Below the pieces are notes generated by a model. The model worked only from the letters and a program-made list of their open reading frames with translations, had not been told where the DNA came from and made no database searches. Of a DNA stretch of 64,000 bases, positions 23,630 to 33,994 are shown piece by piece (within the stretch, counting starts at the first letter, position 1; every line of letters starts with the position of its first letter). This DNA comes from Perognathus longimembris pacificus (lineage: Eukaryota; Chordata; Mammalia; Rodentia; Heteromyidae). The stretch is taken from assembly GCF_023159225.1 (NCBI RefSeq), contig NC_063174.1:31393983-31457982 (forward strand), written 5' to 3'. A program made the translations under genes and the position numbers.

Positions 23630-23901
23630 TGAAGTGCCAGACTTTGAAGTCAAGTCCCATTTTACCACGTGAACCCCATTTTACCACGCGAACCCCACTT
23701 TACCACACGAACCTGTGATAAGCAGGCCCTGTGAGCAGACCCAGGACAAGCCCATTAGGGCCCAGTCGGTCTAGAACTGCTGGGAATGCTTAACTCTGAC
23801 CACCCCTAGAATGCCTCGAACCCTGAGCCAATCAGATTTGTACCTGTGTCCTTATCTTGCTTGCTTGAACACCTGGTTGTTGCAACTTTGTTCTTTGCCT
23901 T

Positions 23902-23907
23902 TATAAG
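23902..23907 (+). promoter_or_regulatory. ERV1 LTR TATA box
   Basis: TATAAG in 'gcctttataagccctg', about 90 bp upstream of the AATAAA signal. This is the spacing expected of a short retroviral R region. Confidence 0.7.
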
Positions 23908-23990
23908 CCCTGTGTAATCACAGCTCAGGGCTCCCTCCTAACCTCCACTGTGTCGGTGGGTAGGACGAGGCCTGAGTTGCAGCTCACTTA

Positions 23991-23996
23991 AATAAA
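23991..23996 (+). terminator. ERV1 LTR polyadenylation signal
   Basis: AATAAA, also present at the matching place in the 3' LTR (sequence 'gcttaaataaagtcttg'). Confidence 0.75.
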
Positions 23997-24077
23997 GCCT
24001 TGCTTTGCTTTTGCATTTCGGAATGTCTGAATCTCGGTGGTCTTCTTGGTGGTGGTTTCATGACTTGGCACAACATT

Positions 24078-24095
24078 TGGGGTTTTGTCCGGGAT
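24078..24095 (+). other. ERV1 primer-binding site, tRNA-Pro-like
   Basis: TGGGGTTTTGTCCGGGAT lies two bases after the LTR. It matches the tRNA-Pro site used by many gammaretroviruses except at about three positions. Other tRNAs were not excluded. Confidence 0.6.
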
Positions 24096-24410
24096 GGCCC
24101 CAGAGACCCCCGAGACCCCAGACTCCGAAGGTAAGAAAATAGCGCTGTTCATTCTGTGTGTCTGTGTCTGTGTCTGTGTGATTTGTAGTTTTGTTTTCTG
24201 TTTTGGCCAGCCGCCTGAATCTGAACCTGTAGGTAGTTAAGGACCAGCCGGAGTGGACATGCTCATATGGTCAGTTCTGGAGGACTTGAGGGACACCTCA
24301 AGCCCTCCACAGGGGGCTCAGGTGGCTTCTCACTACCACCCTGAACCTGAAGGACTGGACCAGGAGGCCCTTCTAACGGGCGCCCGTCCAGTCCACTCTA
24401 TATTCGGGAT

Positions 24411-24540
24411 TGTCTGGTCCGCTCCTACACAGGAATGGGAGAGAGCCTCAAGACTGTGTGGTCTGCCCCCTCACAGGGGCAGGAGAGACACAGTGAGACT
24501 GTGTGGTCTGCTCCCTCACAGGGGCAGGAGAGACACAGCC
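24411..24540 (+). repeat. 45-bp tandem repeat in ERV1 leader
   Basis: Two near-identical 45-bp units (24451-24495 and 24496-24540, sharing 'gactgtgtggtctgc' and 'ctcacaggggcaggag') follow a diverged partial unit at 24411-24450. The repeat lies between the primer-binding site and the gag start, where packaging signals usually sit. A splice-donor-like AAGGTAAGA lies upstream at about 24128. Confidence 0.85.
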
Positions 24541-24653
24541 GAACCTGTAAGCTGTGGCTCCCTAAGTCTGTCTGTCAGTGTTGTCTGGTCTTTGTGCCTG
24601 TGATTATTTTTGTGTGTTTCTTTATTGCACTGTGCCTGAATGACAAACGGATG

Positions 24654-24752
24654 ATGGGGAACGTTCCTTCCACTTTAGCTCACTGGAAATATGTACAGGT
24701 GACAGCCCACAATCAGTCAATCAGTGAGAGTGCCCGCAAAAAAGAACTCTAG
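24654..24752 (+). pseudogene. ERV1 gag start relic
   Basis: An ATG followed by glycine (MGNVPST) has the form of a myristoylated matrix start. The frame closes after 32 codons at 24752. No capsid, zinc knuckle or major homology region follows, so nearly all of gag is lost or unrecognisable. Confidence 0.5.
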
Positions 24753-25134
24753 GGGGACCCCCACCCAGCCTTCTTAAGCAGAAAATTATTTGGTGTGCTA
24801 AAATGTTTTACTAAGACTAAAAATGTTTTACTAAAACTATCAAGCCCTGGAAAATGAGGCTGGAGAATGCTAAAATCATTTGTTAAAGGTTTTTGTCTTA
24901 AAATGTACGGCCAATGCTTATTCTGCGCGCTTTAAGATCTTTTGAAAATGTATGTGTGTGTGTGCATGTGTGAGTGTGAACATGTTCAAGACTGCAGTAT
25001 GATGCAAAACTAAGTTTAAGTTTAAATTCAAATGGTCATCAAGTTTTGGCATTACCAAATGCTTTAAAGGATTTCTCAGGGTTCTTTAATTAAAAAAAAA
25101 ATCAGAGCTAAGTGTCAGAAATTTGGATTTAAAA

Positions 25135-25136
<2 letters not shown>

Positions 25137-25167
<31 letters not shown>
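25137..25167. repeat. (AT)n microsatellite
   Basis: 31 bp of AT dinucleotides. Confidence 0.95.
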
Positions 25168-25168
<1 letters not shown>

Positions 25169-25799
25169 TAAACTAATGGGGATAGAAGTAAACTCTTATT
25201 AGCTCTATGTTTGTAGGAAGAAATGGCAAAATGGGCCACTCTTTCTCACTAATATATTGGAAAGATGAATGGATAAGTATTTCTAATTCTGTAATTGTAA
25301 TTCTTGCATTAAGAAAAAATTCAAAGGTCTTCATGCCATGCGGTAATTAGGACTGAAGAGAAAGAAAAAAAAGAGGCTCTTTTGAAACAAGCAGCCTGTA
25401 GGCAAAGGGTGGCACCTGGTTTCAGAATGCCTGTGAGCTTCAGAGGTTTTCCAATGCTGATAAAACTAAAGTGTTGTGTTAGTGTTAACAAGGCTTTGGA
25501 AATCAAGAATACATTTCTAGATAAGAAATTTGAAAGTAAAATTGTCCTAAATAATTATTGCAAAGTGCGAAAAGGAGAATTATGGCTACCAAAATGTTTA
25601 ATTGCCATTCCAGCTTCTTTGTAGGTTTTTTGTAAGTTTCCAGCAGGCCCACAGAGAAGCACAGGTGATTCCTACAAGTTTGTCAACATCTAATACTGGC
25701 CCTTAATAAGTTCCAGGTAAGAGAGCATGCTTAAAAACTACTTCTGTGTGGACCACCTCGTTGCTTCTAATTGGAGTAAAGTGGCCTCTTGTAAGACTC

Positions 25800-25985
25800 A
25801 CTGATCTGAAATCTGCGGTTCGAAGCTAGCCCGGGCAGAGAAAGGTCCCTGTGAGAGACTTGTCTCTAAGCAGCCAGCAGAGTGCTGGGAATGGAGTTTT
25901 GTGGAGCTCAAAGTGGTAGGGTACTAGCCTTGAGCTGGAGAGCTGGGGGACAGTGCTCAGTTCCTGAATCCAAGTCCAGTGGAAA
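25800..25985 (+). mobile_element. Diverged B1-ID composite SINE within ERV1
   Basis: Recognisable by 'ctgatctgaaatctgcggtt', 'ctagcccgggcagagaaagg' and 'ctagccttgagctggagagc'. The left end is worn. It lies inside the provirus, so it should post-date it unless it was carried in by recombination. Confidence 0.7.
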
Positions 25986-26454
25986 GTCACTCCTCCTGGG
26001 ACAAAAGTGATGGAGCATCCAGAGGCAGTAAGCCACTGCTTGGGGCAGAGATGGTGTCAGATCCTAGAGTCACTCCTGTTTGGCCTTTCAAAATTTAATC
26101 AAAGCCAGGAAGCCCTAGAAGAATAGTTCATAAGCATGCCTTTCCAATGCCCATGTCTGTCTACTGGGCAGGAACTTGCCAGTCATCTGTGATAGTGGGT
26201 AGTAAGGGTAAGTTTGTCAAATGAGAGGATAGATTAAAATCTCAACCCCCTGCATTTACTCAAAGCTCTGACTGGCAGTAAGAATTTTAAGCTGATACAT
26301 CTGTTCAGGAAAGAAAGCTTGTAGAGCTGAGATTGTGTCCTTATTGAGATCTGTTAAAGGCCTGCAAAGGTAACTTTTTAGGTCATCAGAGATCAGTTCC
26401 CCAGCCAGTCAGGAAAATGCTTTTACAAACTAGAATGTTAAAAGGCACAAATTT

Positions 26455-26663
26455 GGGGCTGGAGATATGGCCTAGTGGCAAGAGTGCCTGCCTCATATAC
26501 ATGAGGCCCTGGATTTGTATATGTGGTGCCAGCACCATATATACAGAAAATGGCCAGAAGTGGCGCTCTGGCTCAAGTGGCAGAGTGATAGCCTTGAGCA
26601 AAAAGAAGCCAGGGACAGTGCTCAGGCCCTGAGTCCAAGCCCCAAGACTGGCAAAATAGAAAA
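26455..26663 (+). mobile_element. ID-dimer SINE within ERV1
   Basis: Begins 'ggggctggagatatggccta' with an ID-type tRNA-like head. A second ID-like unit follows after 'acagaaaatggccagaagtg', and it ends in an A-rich tail. A 15-bp duplication, AAAAGGCACAAATTT, flanks it (26440-26454 and 26664-26678). The B box is damaged in this copy (ggatttgtata where younger copies have ggttcgattcc). Confidence 0.93.
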
Positions 26664-26994
26664 AAAAGGCACAAATTTGTAAACCTGAAGTCACCCATCT
26701 GGGCTTCATATTAAAAGAGAGCAAGCATTGGCTGTCAGATGCACATAGACTGTGCTGAAAATCCCTGTGTCTAAATCAACCAGACCAGTCAGATTTCCTG
26801 GGAACAGACTTTAGTAGACCCAGGGCCACGAGCTTTGCCTCCTGTACCCCAGTATTCCCAAGAAGGCTTGGAGTGGATAAAGAAAATTCCCATGGCCCAC
26901 GAAACCCCTGGACAGAGAAGGAAACAATGACTGTTGGAAAACTTGTGAAGGGAAACTTATCCTGCCACAAGGGCTGGGTAAGGGGATCCTTAAG

Positions 26995-27975
26995 AGAATC
27001 CACTGAGCTTCTCACACGGGCACCCAAAAAATGCAGGACTTGCTCCAACACTCCAAAGTGAAAATTACACAAGGAGATCAACTTATTGAAGATATTGTTA
27101 AAAATTGCAAGGCCTGTCAGCTTGCCAATGCCCCCAATCAACAGATTACTAAAGGAGCTCAACTCTGTGGGAATAGGCCAGGCATGTACTGGGAAGTAGA
27201 TTTCACAGAAATTACAAATATTTGCTAGTTTTTGTAGACACCTTTTCAGGATGGGTTGAAGCCTATCGAACAAAGCATGAGACTGTGAATGTAGTGGCTA
27301 AGAAGATCCTGGAAGAAATCCTACCCAGGTATGGCTTCCCATCCACCATTGGGTCGGACAACAGACCGGCCTTCATCTCAAAAGTAAGTTAGGGAATAGC
27401 TGCTGCACTGGGGACGGATTGGAAATTGCATTGTGCTCATAGACCCTAGAGTTCAGGACAGGTAGAGAGAATGAATCGGACTCTAAAAGAAACCTTAACT
27501 AAACTGGCCTTAGAGACTGGCACAGACTGGCTGTCACTCCTTCCTTTTGCTCTGCTTAGAGTAAGAAATTCTCCCTATCAGCTTGGCTTTACTCCTTTTG
27601 AAATAATGTACGGGTACCCCCCGCCCATTATCCCTAGCCTTCAGACTGAATTGCTTGCTGATTTGGATGATGCTGAATTTTTGTGTAAACTCGATTATTT
27701 GCAGCTCGTGCACAAGAATATGTGACCCCAACTTAAGGCATTATATGATGCTGCTTCTGTCCCTACCCCCCATTTATTCAGACCAGGGGACTGAAATCCT
27801 TAGAACCATGGTGGAAGGGACCCTAGACGGCATCGCCATTTGGGTTCATTGCTTCCACACCAGGCCAGCTGACCCCTTTGCCCTGGACGATGACTACCGT
27901 GGTGGAACATGGGAGGTCTCCAAGCACCCGACTCAGCCGCTTCGCCTTCACCTCAAGAAAAGAAAGTTATACTGA
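26995..27975 (+). pseudogene. ERV1 integrase relic (pol 3' end)
   Basis: Gamma-type integrase pieces in several frames. In order: the zinc-finger cysteines CKACQLANA (27107-27133), the first catalytic aspartate in WEVDFTEI (about 27189-27212), then a stop and frame loss after 27225. Next come the second aspartate region near 27355-27375, the glutamate region in GQVERMNR (about 27458-27481), and the conserved [10 protein letters not shown] at about 27588-27617. A C-terminal piece at 27830-27975 ends in a basic tail. The stops and frame changes rule out a working enzyme. I leave the pieces separate. Confidence 0.85.
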
Positions 27976-28581
27976 ATATTGTTATAATTTTCTTTTTGCC
28001 TTCTTTCTCTGCTACCCAGGCTAATGTTGATGTTATTTTGGCAGCTCACTCCAAAGTGAGGTGACCCCCTTATTTTAGGTAGTTTTGGGCTTGCTCAGGA
28101 ATACGGGTATAGCCACCCGACCCTTAGAGCACAACTGAGAAGTTTATGTATTATTTTTGTTGCTTACATTTGGATACTAAACACTATACAGCTAATGGTA
28201 AGTCTGTATAGCTGAAAGTTAATTTTCAGTTTGCAGTAATCCTGCAGTCCCTTGGTAAAGTAGACTAAGGTTATAGGTTCCTGGCTAGGTAAGGGTCAAT
28301 GCCCCTGAGTCAGCCTGAAGAAGTTACAGAAGATGGATGATCTTCACCCATCAGCCCCCCTTTAAAACCGAGGCACCAGAGTTGTTTTGGGGAAGATGAG
28401 GCAGGATAAACTAGAGGCATGCAAAACAGAGGTACAGAGACTGTACTGGTGAGAAATGGTGACAGGCCCTTTGGTTACTACATTGGGCCCTATTGGCCCA
28501 TGCCTTATCTCTATATCATCCCCTAGACATGCAAGCCATTGAAATGGGCAGAATGGAGCCATGATTGGCTCCCAAGGTACC
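27976..28581 (+). other. ERV1 region after pol, env not recognised
   Basis: About 600 bp between the integrase relic and the polypurine tract. No surface or transmembrane motifs were found, and the frames are short. Env appears deleted. Confidence 0.5.
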
Positions 28582-28600
28582 AAAAAGAAAAAGAGGGAAG
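28582..28600 (+). other. ERV1 polypurine tract
   Basis: AAAAAGAAAAAGAGGGAAG, 19 purines directly abutting the 3' LTR, the expected plus-strand primer. Confidence 0.9.
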
Positions 28601-29032
28601 TGAAGTGCCAGACTTTGAAGTCAGGCCCCATTTTACCACGCGAACCCCACTTTACCAAAAGAACCTGAGATAAGCAAGCCTGTGAGAAGACCCAGGACAA
28701 GCCCATTAGGGCCCAGTCGGTCTAGAACTCTAACCACTGGGAATGCTTAACTCTGACCACCCCTAGAATGCCTCGAACCCTGAGCCAATCAGATTTGTAC
28801 CTGTGTCCTAATCTTGCTTGCTTGAACACCTGATTGTTGTAACTTTGTTCTTTGCCTTTATAAGTCCTGTGTAATCACAGCTCGGGGCTCCCTCCTAACC
28901 TCCGCTGTGTCGATGGGTAGGATGAGGCCCGAGTTGCAGCTTGCTTAAATAAAGTCTTGCCTTGCTTTTGCATTTCGGAATGTCTGAATTTCAGTGGTCT
29001 TCTTGGTGGTGGTTTCGCGACTTGGCACAACA
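28601..29032 (+). repeat. ERV1 3' LTR
   Basis: 432 bp from TGAAGTGCCA to TGGCACAACA. Compared with the 5' LTR it lacks one 19-bp U3 unit and carries a 6-bp insertion near 28730. Otherwise about 25 substitutions separate the two by hand count. Confidence 0.95.
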
Positions 29033-29343
29033 GTTCAATCTGAGTGAGCCAAAGAGGTTCATAGAGACATTCAACCAGTCCAAAAAGAACTAAATGTAAG
29101 AACAAAATTGCTCATATGGTTAAAACGGTAAATAAGTAACTACTGAATACAGGGCTCAGGTTTGGTTGTTATATTAAAATTGTATTCTGTGGGACACCAA
29201 ATCTGCTTTTATATACAAAAAAGAGGGAATATATCTGTATATGATTGTGAACTTCTAAGAGGTATACAACAGGGCTTGGTAAGGTCTCCTTTGGGTCTTA
29301 AACTGTTCTCACAGGTGCTTGTAGATTAACATTTCCAATCCAA

Positions 29344-30490
29344 ATGGGCAGAAGGAGCGCAAGAAAGATAGCAAACCAGAGAATCTTATCTCCCACTCAA
29401 AATAAGCAGGAAGCAGAGCAGTCAATGAAAGACCTAGAAGAGAACCCTCAAAATGCTCTACAAACTCTACTGATAAAAATGTTAAATGAAAAGTTTGAAT
29501 CTCTTCAGACAAGTATTCTAGAGCATAAGGAGGCATGCCAAAGATTAACATATCAATCTGCCCATAAATTAATAGAGGGTTTCATGGCCTCCACGAATAG
29601 AAAGATAAATGAACTTCAAAAGTCCAATGAAGAGATGGCTACCCAGCTAAAGGATTTGAGAGACAGCACTCAGAACCAAATTAATGAAGTAAAGAAGCCC
29701 ATACAGGACCTAGGGGAAAATTATAGCAAAGACATGGAAGCCCTCAAGAAAGACCCATCAGAAGGAAGGGAAATTCGAAATCAAGTAGCTAGCCTACAGA
29801 GCAGACTAGATGAAGCAGAGGATCAAATCTCAGAAACTGACGATTCCCTAGAATCTATGGCAAAAGAACAAAAAACAATACAAAACCAATCCAATCAGCA
29901 AAACAGATCATGCCAGGAGCTCCAAGGTACAATCAGGAAGCCCAATTTAAGGCTAGTAGGTTTCAAGGCAAACCTAGAGAAAGAAGTCAATGGAATAAAC
30001 AACTTATTTAACAGAATATTAGCTGAGAACTTCCCAAATATCCAGAAGGATAGGCCTATCCAGATACAAGAAGCATTTAGAACCCCAAACCGAGCAGAAC
30101 AGAATAGGACATCCCACAGACACATTGTGATCAAACAGGATCAATAGAGACCAAGGAAAGAATCCTTAAAGCTGCGAGGGAGAAGAAAATAATCACATAT
30201 AAAGGAAAACCAATCAGAATTTCCCCATACTTCTCAGCAGAGACCATGAAAGCAAGGAGAGCCTGGAATGAGGTATGCCACATCTTAAGAAACGTAACTA
30301 TCAACCAAGAATACTGTACCCAGCTAAACTCTCATTCATAGCTGAAGGTCAAATAAAAGTCTTCCATAGTAAGGAAAATCTGAAACAATATATCTCCACC
30401 AAACCAGCTTTACAGAAAATCCTCAAGGATGTCCTACACATGGAAAATCATCAAGATCACAATACAGACAGAGAAATGAACTCTAAATAG
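29344..30490 (+). pseudogene. L1-B ORF1, frameshifted
   Basis: Starts MGRRSARKIANQ. Residues 1-267 are open to 30147 and cover the coiled coil (KFESLQTSILEHKEA, then KINELQKSNEEMATQL) and the RRM-like part (PNLRLVGFKANLEKE). A stop ends the frame at 30147. The C-terminal domain (NYQPRILYPAKLSFIAEGQ) continues in another frame to 30490. It is closer to intact than ORF1 of L1-A in its first two thirds. Confidence 0.94.
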
Positions 30491-30548
30491 AAAATCTGGA
30501 TATTAGGACAAGAATCAGGAAGACACAGCCTTTAAAAAGATAGTTATA

Positions 30549-31864
30549 ATGAAAGGAACAAACAATCATCTCTCAATCCTAACTCTCAACCTTAATGGAC
30601 TTAATTCTCCAATTAAACGACTTAGGCTCATAAGTTGGATCAAAAATCAAGAGCCATTTTTCTGCTTCCTCCAAGAGACACATCTATCCAATAAAAGCAC
30701 GCATCTTCTAAAAGTGAAAGGCTGGAATAAAATCTACCAAAGAAACAGCCTCCATAATCAGGGTGGAGTTGGAATCCTAGTATCAGATAAAATTGACTTC
30801 AAATTAAAAACAGTAAGGAGAGACAAAGAAGGCTACTACATACTAATAATGTTATCTCCCCTAAAGGAGAATATAACCATCCTAAATATCTATACCACAA
30901 ATACAGGAGCACCCAACTTCATCAAACAAACACTACTGACTCTAAACATACTGATAGATCCAAACACATTGATAGTTAGAGACTAACACTCCACTGTCAA
31001 CTCTGGAGAGATCAACATGCCAAAAACTGAGCAAAGAAACCTCAGAACTAAACAACTGCATAGACCAACTAGACTTAACTGACATGTACAAAATATTCCA
31101 TCCAGCAACACCAGAATACACATTCCATTCAGCAGCACATGGAACGTTCTCCAAAATAGATAACATCTTAGGGCAGAAAGGAAATCCGTACATATTCAAA
31201 AGTATTGAAATCATTCCCTGCATTCCCTCAGACCACAATGGAATAAAACTAGAGCTCAACTCAAACAGCCACCGCAAAAAGTCCTACAATTCATGGAGAC
31301 TAAACAATATATTGCTGAACTACCAATGGGTCATTGAAGAAATTAGTAGAAATTCAAATGTTTATGGAATTAAACTAAGATGAGCACACAAAGTAATAGC
31401 TCCTTTCAGACATAGCAAAGGCAGTACTCAGAGGAAAATTTATTTCTCTGAGTGCCTACATCAACAAACTTGAGAAGCAGCCATTCAACAACTTAAGGAA
31501 GCACCTTAAGCTCCTTGAAAGAGAACAACAAAGCAAACCCCAACCAATAGACAGGAGCAAATAATTAAATTCAAATCACAATTAAATGAATTAGATTAAA
31601 AAAATCAAAATAATCAATAAAATGAAGAGTTGATTATTTGAAAAAATTAACAAGGTAGACAGACCCCAGGCAAATCTGACCAAAAAATGAAGGCATCACA
31701 CCCAAATAAACAAGATCAGAGATGAAACAGGTAACATCACCACAGAAACAACCAAAATTCAGAACACAATAAGGGACTATTTTGCAAACATTTACGCCAA
31801 CAAATTTGAGAAACTGGAAGAAATGGATGAATTCCTAGCAAAAATTGATATCCCCAAACTTTAC
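30549..31864 (+). pseudogene. L1-B ORF2, 5' part
   Basis: Begins 58 bp after ORF1 with MKGTNNHLSILTLNLNGLNS. The endonuclease keeps FLQETHL and then stops at 30986, at the place where L1-A reads VGDFNT. A later open piece (31084-31383) contains the C-terminal endonuclease motif SDHNGIKLEL. The ORF then runs with further breaks to the provirus insertion point. Confidence 0.93.
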
Positions 31865-32375
31865 TGTTGGGGTCCATCTCCCCCCCCGGATGGAAGGGGC
31901 TTGATGCACCTCCCCCAGCTGGGGAATGCGGCCCTTCCACCCTCTCTACATTGGAATCCAGAGAAACCGGTTGGGCAAATAGCCCCCTGACTCAGCCGGC
32001 AGCCAGCCCGGCGCCTACCAGCCCCGCCCTGGTTCGGCGAGCTCAGAGTGACGCAGCCCCTTGGAGGTCAGGTGACAGCTCTCAGCCTATCGGAATCCTG
32101 GCCAACCCCCTTCCTTCGGGATCATCTCCCCCTGTCCTTCTTTCAATAAAGAGATTTCTCTCTAAGAGGCGGTCCCCGTAGCATCAGTTCGCCAGCACCC
32201 AGGGAAAGGGGGCGAACCATAACTACGGTAGGTCGCGTGCCCGCCAGGCCGGAGTAACCCCTACGTCCCACCCTAACATACCTGCAGGCCGAGGGTTAGA
32301 GGAGAGGGCGATACGGAGGGTAAAAGGAGAGAAAGAAATAAGCATCTGAGCCGGGGCAGAGAAAAAACCCCAACA
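31865..32375 (+). repeat. ERVK-like 5' LTR
   Basis: 511 bp from TGTTGGGGTCC to ACCCCAACA, with an 8-bp terminal inverted repeat TGTTGGGG/CCCCAACA. It is GC-rich, with many CpGs still present. AATAAA lies at 32145. No clear TATA box is visible. Confidence 0.96.
32145..32150 (+). terminator. ERVK-like LTR polyadenylation signal
   Basis: AATAAA within 'ctttcaataaagagattt'. The same signal occurs in the 3' LTR. Confidence 0.75.
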
Positions 32376-32378
32376 TTG

Positions 32379-32396
32379 TGGCTCCCAACGTGGGGC
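32379..32396 (+). other. ERVK-like primer-binding site, tRNA-Lys1,2 type
   Basis: TGGCTCCCAACGTGGGGC lies three bases after the LTR. It differs at one position from the lysine-1,2 tRNA site I know from betaretroviruses and many class II ERVs. Confidence 0.85.
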
Positions 32397-32482
32397 GCAC
32401 GAATCCACGCGAGGAAGCCCGGCTCCCGACCGGCCCTGACGGAAACAGGTTGGAAATCCTGAGACGCGCGATCCTCCCACCC

Positions 32483-32491
32483 CAGGTAAGA
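32483..32491 (+). promoter_or_regulatory. Major splice donor, ERVK-like provirus
   Basis: CAG|GTAAGAG matches the donor consensus closely and ends three bases before the gag ATG at 32494. With no env to express, the role of a spliced transcript is unclear. Confidence 0.7.
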
Positions 32492-32493
32492 GG

Positions 32494-33960
32494 ATGGGAC
32501 AAGTCCAGAGTCAGCGAAACAATTCGCCCCTTAAGATCCTAAAGTTCACCCTCCAAAACGCGGGGATTAATATCTCAGAGCCCTGCGCTATATGAATTTG
32601 GGAGGAATTGACCCACAGAGTCCTGTGGTTCGCTGAGGCCAACCCACTCTCATGGGAAACTTGGGACTGACTACAGCCAGAGGTGGAGGAGACCGAGTGG
32701 GGAGAACAACTCCCACTCATAACTTTACAGGCTATTAAAACTCTCAAGGCTTGCTTTTCCTCGGACCCGGGGGAGAACCCCTGGACTCAGGATAGGACGG
32801 CCAGAGGGAATTTTGACTTGGAGGGAGCCCCTATGCCCCACTCCGAGAGGACCAGGGACGAAGGTGCCCGGGACCTCAATTCAGGCGCCGCTCAGGCGCC
32901 GCCGGCTCGTTGCCCCTCCCCCACCGGAGGCCCGGCTCGGCTCCATACATATGCAGATGCAAGGAGCCCGACCGAGAGGCACCAGCAGCCCAAAAGCTAT
33001 ACGCTTTTGCCTAACTCAGACGATTCAGTAAGCCTTAACTTGGTGGCCATTTCAGCCTCTTGGCGACTACAGGAGATGCAAGACTTTAGAGAATTTAGGA
33101 AAATAGTTCTTGAGGGAGGGGGACCGAACACCCCCTGGGGGGAGAGCCTACTCGAGAACCTGGCCCACCGGTTCCCTACCGCTCAGGAGTGGAGAAGCCT
33201 GGCCCGGTCACTGCTTGATAGAACAACGTATGAGGAGTGGTGTGCCCTCTTCAGATATGAGTGCCATGCTCAGGAAGAGAGAAATCAGGCCACCTATCTG
33301 CCAATCCCCATAACCTTTGGCATGCTGTTTGGATCCACCCGCTCCCAACGGGATCCCTTCCCTGCCCCCTACCAGGAGGAGATAAAGGCCGTGGGACTGG
33401 CAGCATGGCGCGGTCTGAGAGGAAGGCCCCTAGAGTCCTCTTCAATAAAAGCCATCCAAGAAACCAATGAGAGCCTTGCCGCCTTCGTTGGCCGAGTGAG
33501 GGACAATCTCCACAGACAGTTTCCTGGGTCCCAGGTAAATCATTTTTTAAGGACCCTGGTGTGGGAAGGGATGACATCAGAATGCAGATTGGCTTGTGCA
33601 GGAGTAAAGGAGAGATCAGTGGACAGCTGGATTTACGCTTATCGGGGCACCGGCGCGAGAGCCTGCCAGATGCAGCCGCCGACCACTCTGTCCACTGAGA
33701 AGCCCGCCCTGGCCCCCACCGGTGAGGTAAGCGGGGAGCGCTGTTACACATGCACCGGCTGGGGTCACACTAAGTGGGTCTGTCCCTCTAACCCCACAAG
33801 ATCTAGCCCGGTAAGATCTGGTGCCCCAAGGGCACAGTCCCCAAGCCGGAGAGCTAGGGAGGTACCCAATAGACTTTGCCCCCGCTGCCAAAAGGGATTC
33901 CACTGGCGGAGAGACTGTCGGTCCAGATTTGATGCCAAGGGAAGGCCTTTAAACGACTAA
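32494..33960 (+). pseudogene. ERVK-like gag, two in-frame TGA stops
   Basis: Gag forms the virion core. The start is the ATG at 32494, chosen because it gives MGQVQSQ, a myristoylation-type start, just after the splice donor. It is in phase with the long open part. The 489-codon frame is broken by TGA at 32593-32595 (codon 34) and 32668-32670 (codon 59), then is open to the TAA at 33958-33960. Capsid features include a major-homology-like segment (QETNESLAAFVGRVRDNL, about residues 325-342). Nucleocapsid has two C-x2-C-x4-H-x4-C knuckles (CYTCTGWGHTKWVC and CPRCQKGFHWRRDC). The 3' end carries the frameshift signal into pro. Confidence 0.93.
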
Positions 33961-33994
33961 TGGGGCGCCCTCCAGCCCCGTCACCCAAAGGAGG
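33948..33994 (+). promoter_or_regulatory. gag-pro -1 ribosomal frameshift signal
   Basis: The heptamer T_TTA_AAC (33948-33954) is in the correct gag phase, one codon before the gag stop. After a 7-nt spacer comes GGGGC (33962-33966) pairing with GCCCC (33975-33979). Loop bases CCTCC (33969-33973) can pair with GGAGG (33990-33994), giving an H-type pseudoknot. Pairing is by eye, with no folding energy calculated. Confidence 0.8.

Larger units (their letters stand above)
23630..24075 (+). repeat. ERV1 5' LTR
   Basis: Starts TGAAGTGCCA and ends TGGCACAACA, an imperfect terminal inverted repeat. U3 begins with three 19-bp tandem units (CCCATTTTACCACGTGAAC type) at 23656-23712. The 3' LTR has only two. 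A TATAAG box lies at 23902 and AATAAA at 23991, giving a normal U3-R-U5 order. Confidence 0.95.
24753..26994 (+). other. Decayed ERV1 interior
   Basis: Expected place of gag, protease and reverse transcriptase. I find none of their active-site motifs in any forward frame. The region holds an (AT)n run and two SINEs. The remaining sequence is AT-rich and unrecognised, which suggests large deletions and replacement. Confidence 0.5.
23630..29032 (+). mobile_element. Class I (gamma-type) endogenous retrovirus, ERV1
   Basis: A 5.4-kb provirus with LTRs of 446 and 432 bp, flanked by a 4-bp duplication GTTC (23626-23629 and 29033-29036). The 4-bp duplication, the tRNA-Pro-like primer site and a gamma-type integrase relic place it in class I. 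The inside is heavily deleted and decayed: a short gag start, no recognisable protease or reverse transcriptase, an integrase relic, and no recognisable env. The LTRs differ at about 25 of 425 aligned positions (about 6%, hand count) plus indels. It sits within the 5' UTR of L1-B and holds two later SINEs. Confidence 0.93.
29033..31864 (+). mobile_element. LINE-1 (L1-B), part 2: end of 5' UTR, ORF1, start of ORF2
   Basis: Resumes after the ERV1 duplication with sequence homologous to L1-A at about 8540-8257, then ORF1 and the first third of ORF2. It is cut at 31864 by the ERVK-like provirus. The last six bases, 31859-31864, are the left copy of CTTTAC. Confidence 0.95.

Noticed and set aside
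32593..32670. TGA codons in gag as selenocysteine or programmed readthrough
   Set aside because: No SECIS-like context and no precedent in this element class; simple mutation is more likely.
32683..33960. GTG at 32683 as the gag start
   Set aside because: It lies within the larger frame from the ATG at 32494, which has a myristoylation-type start and follows the splice donor.
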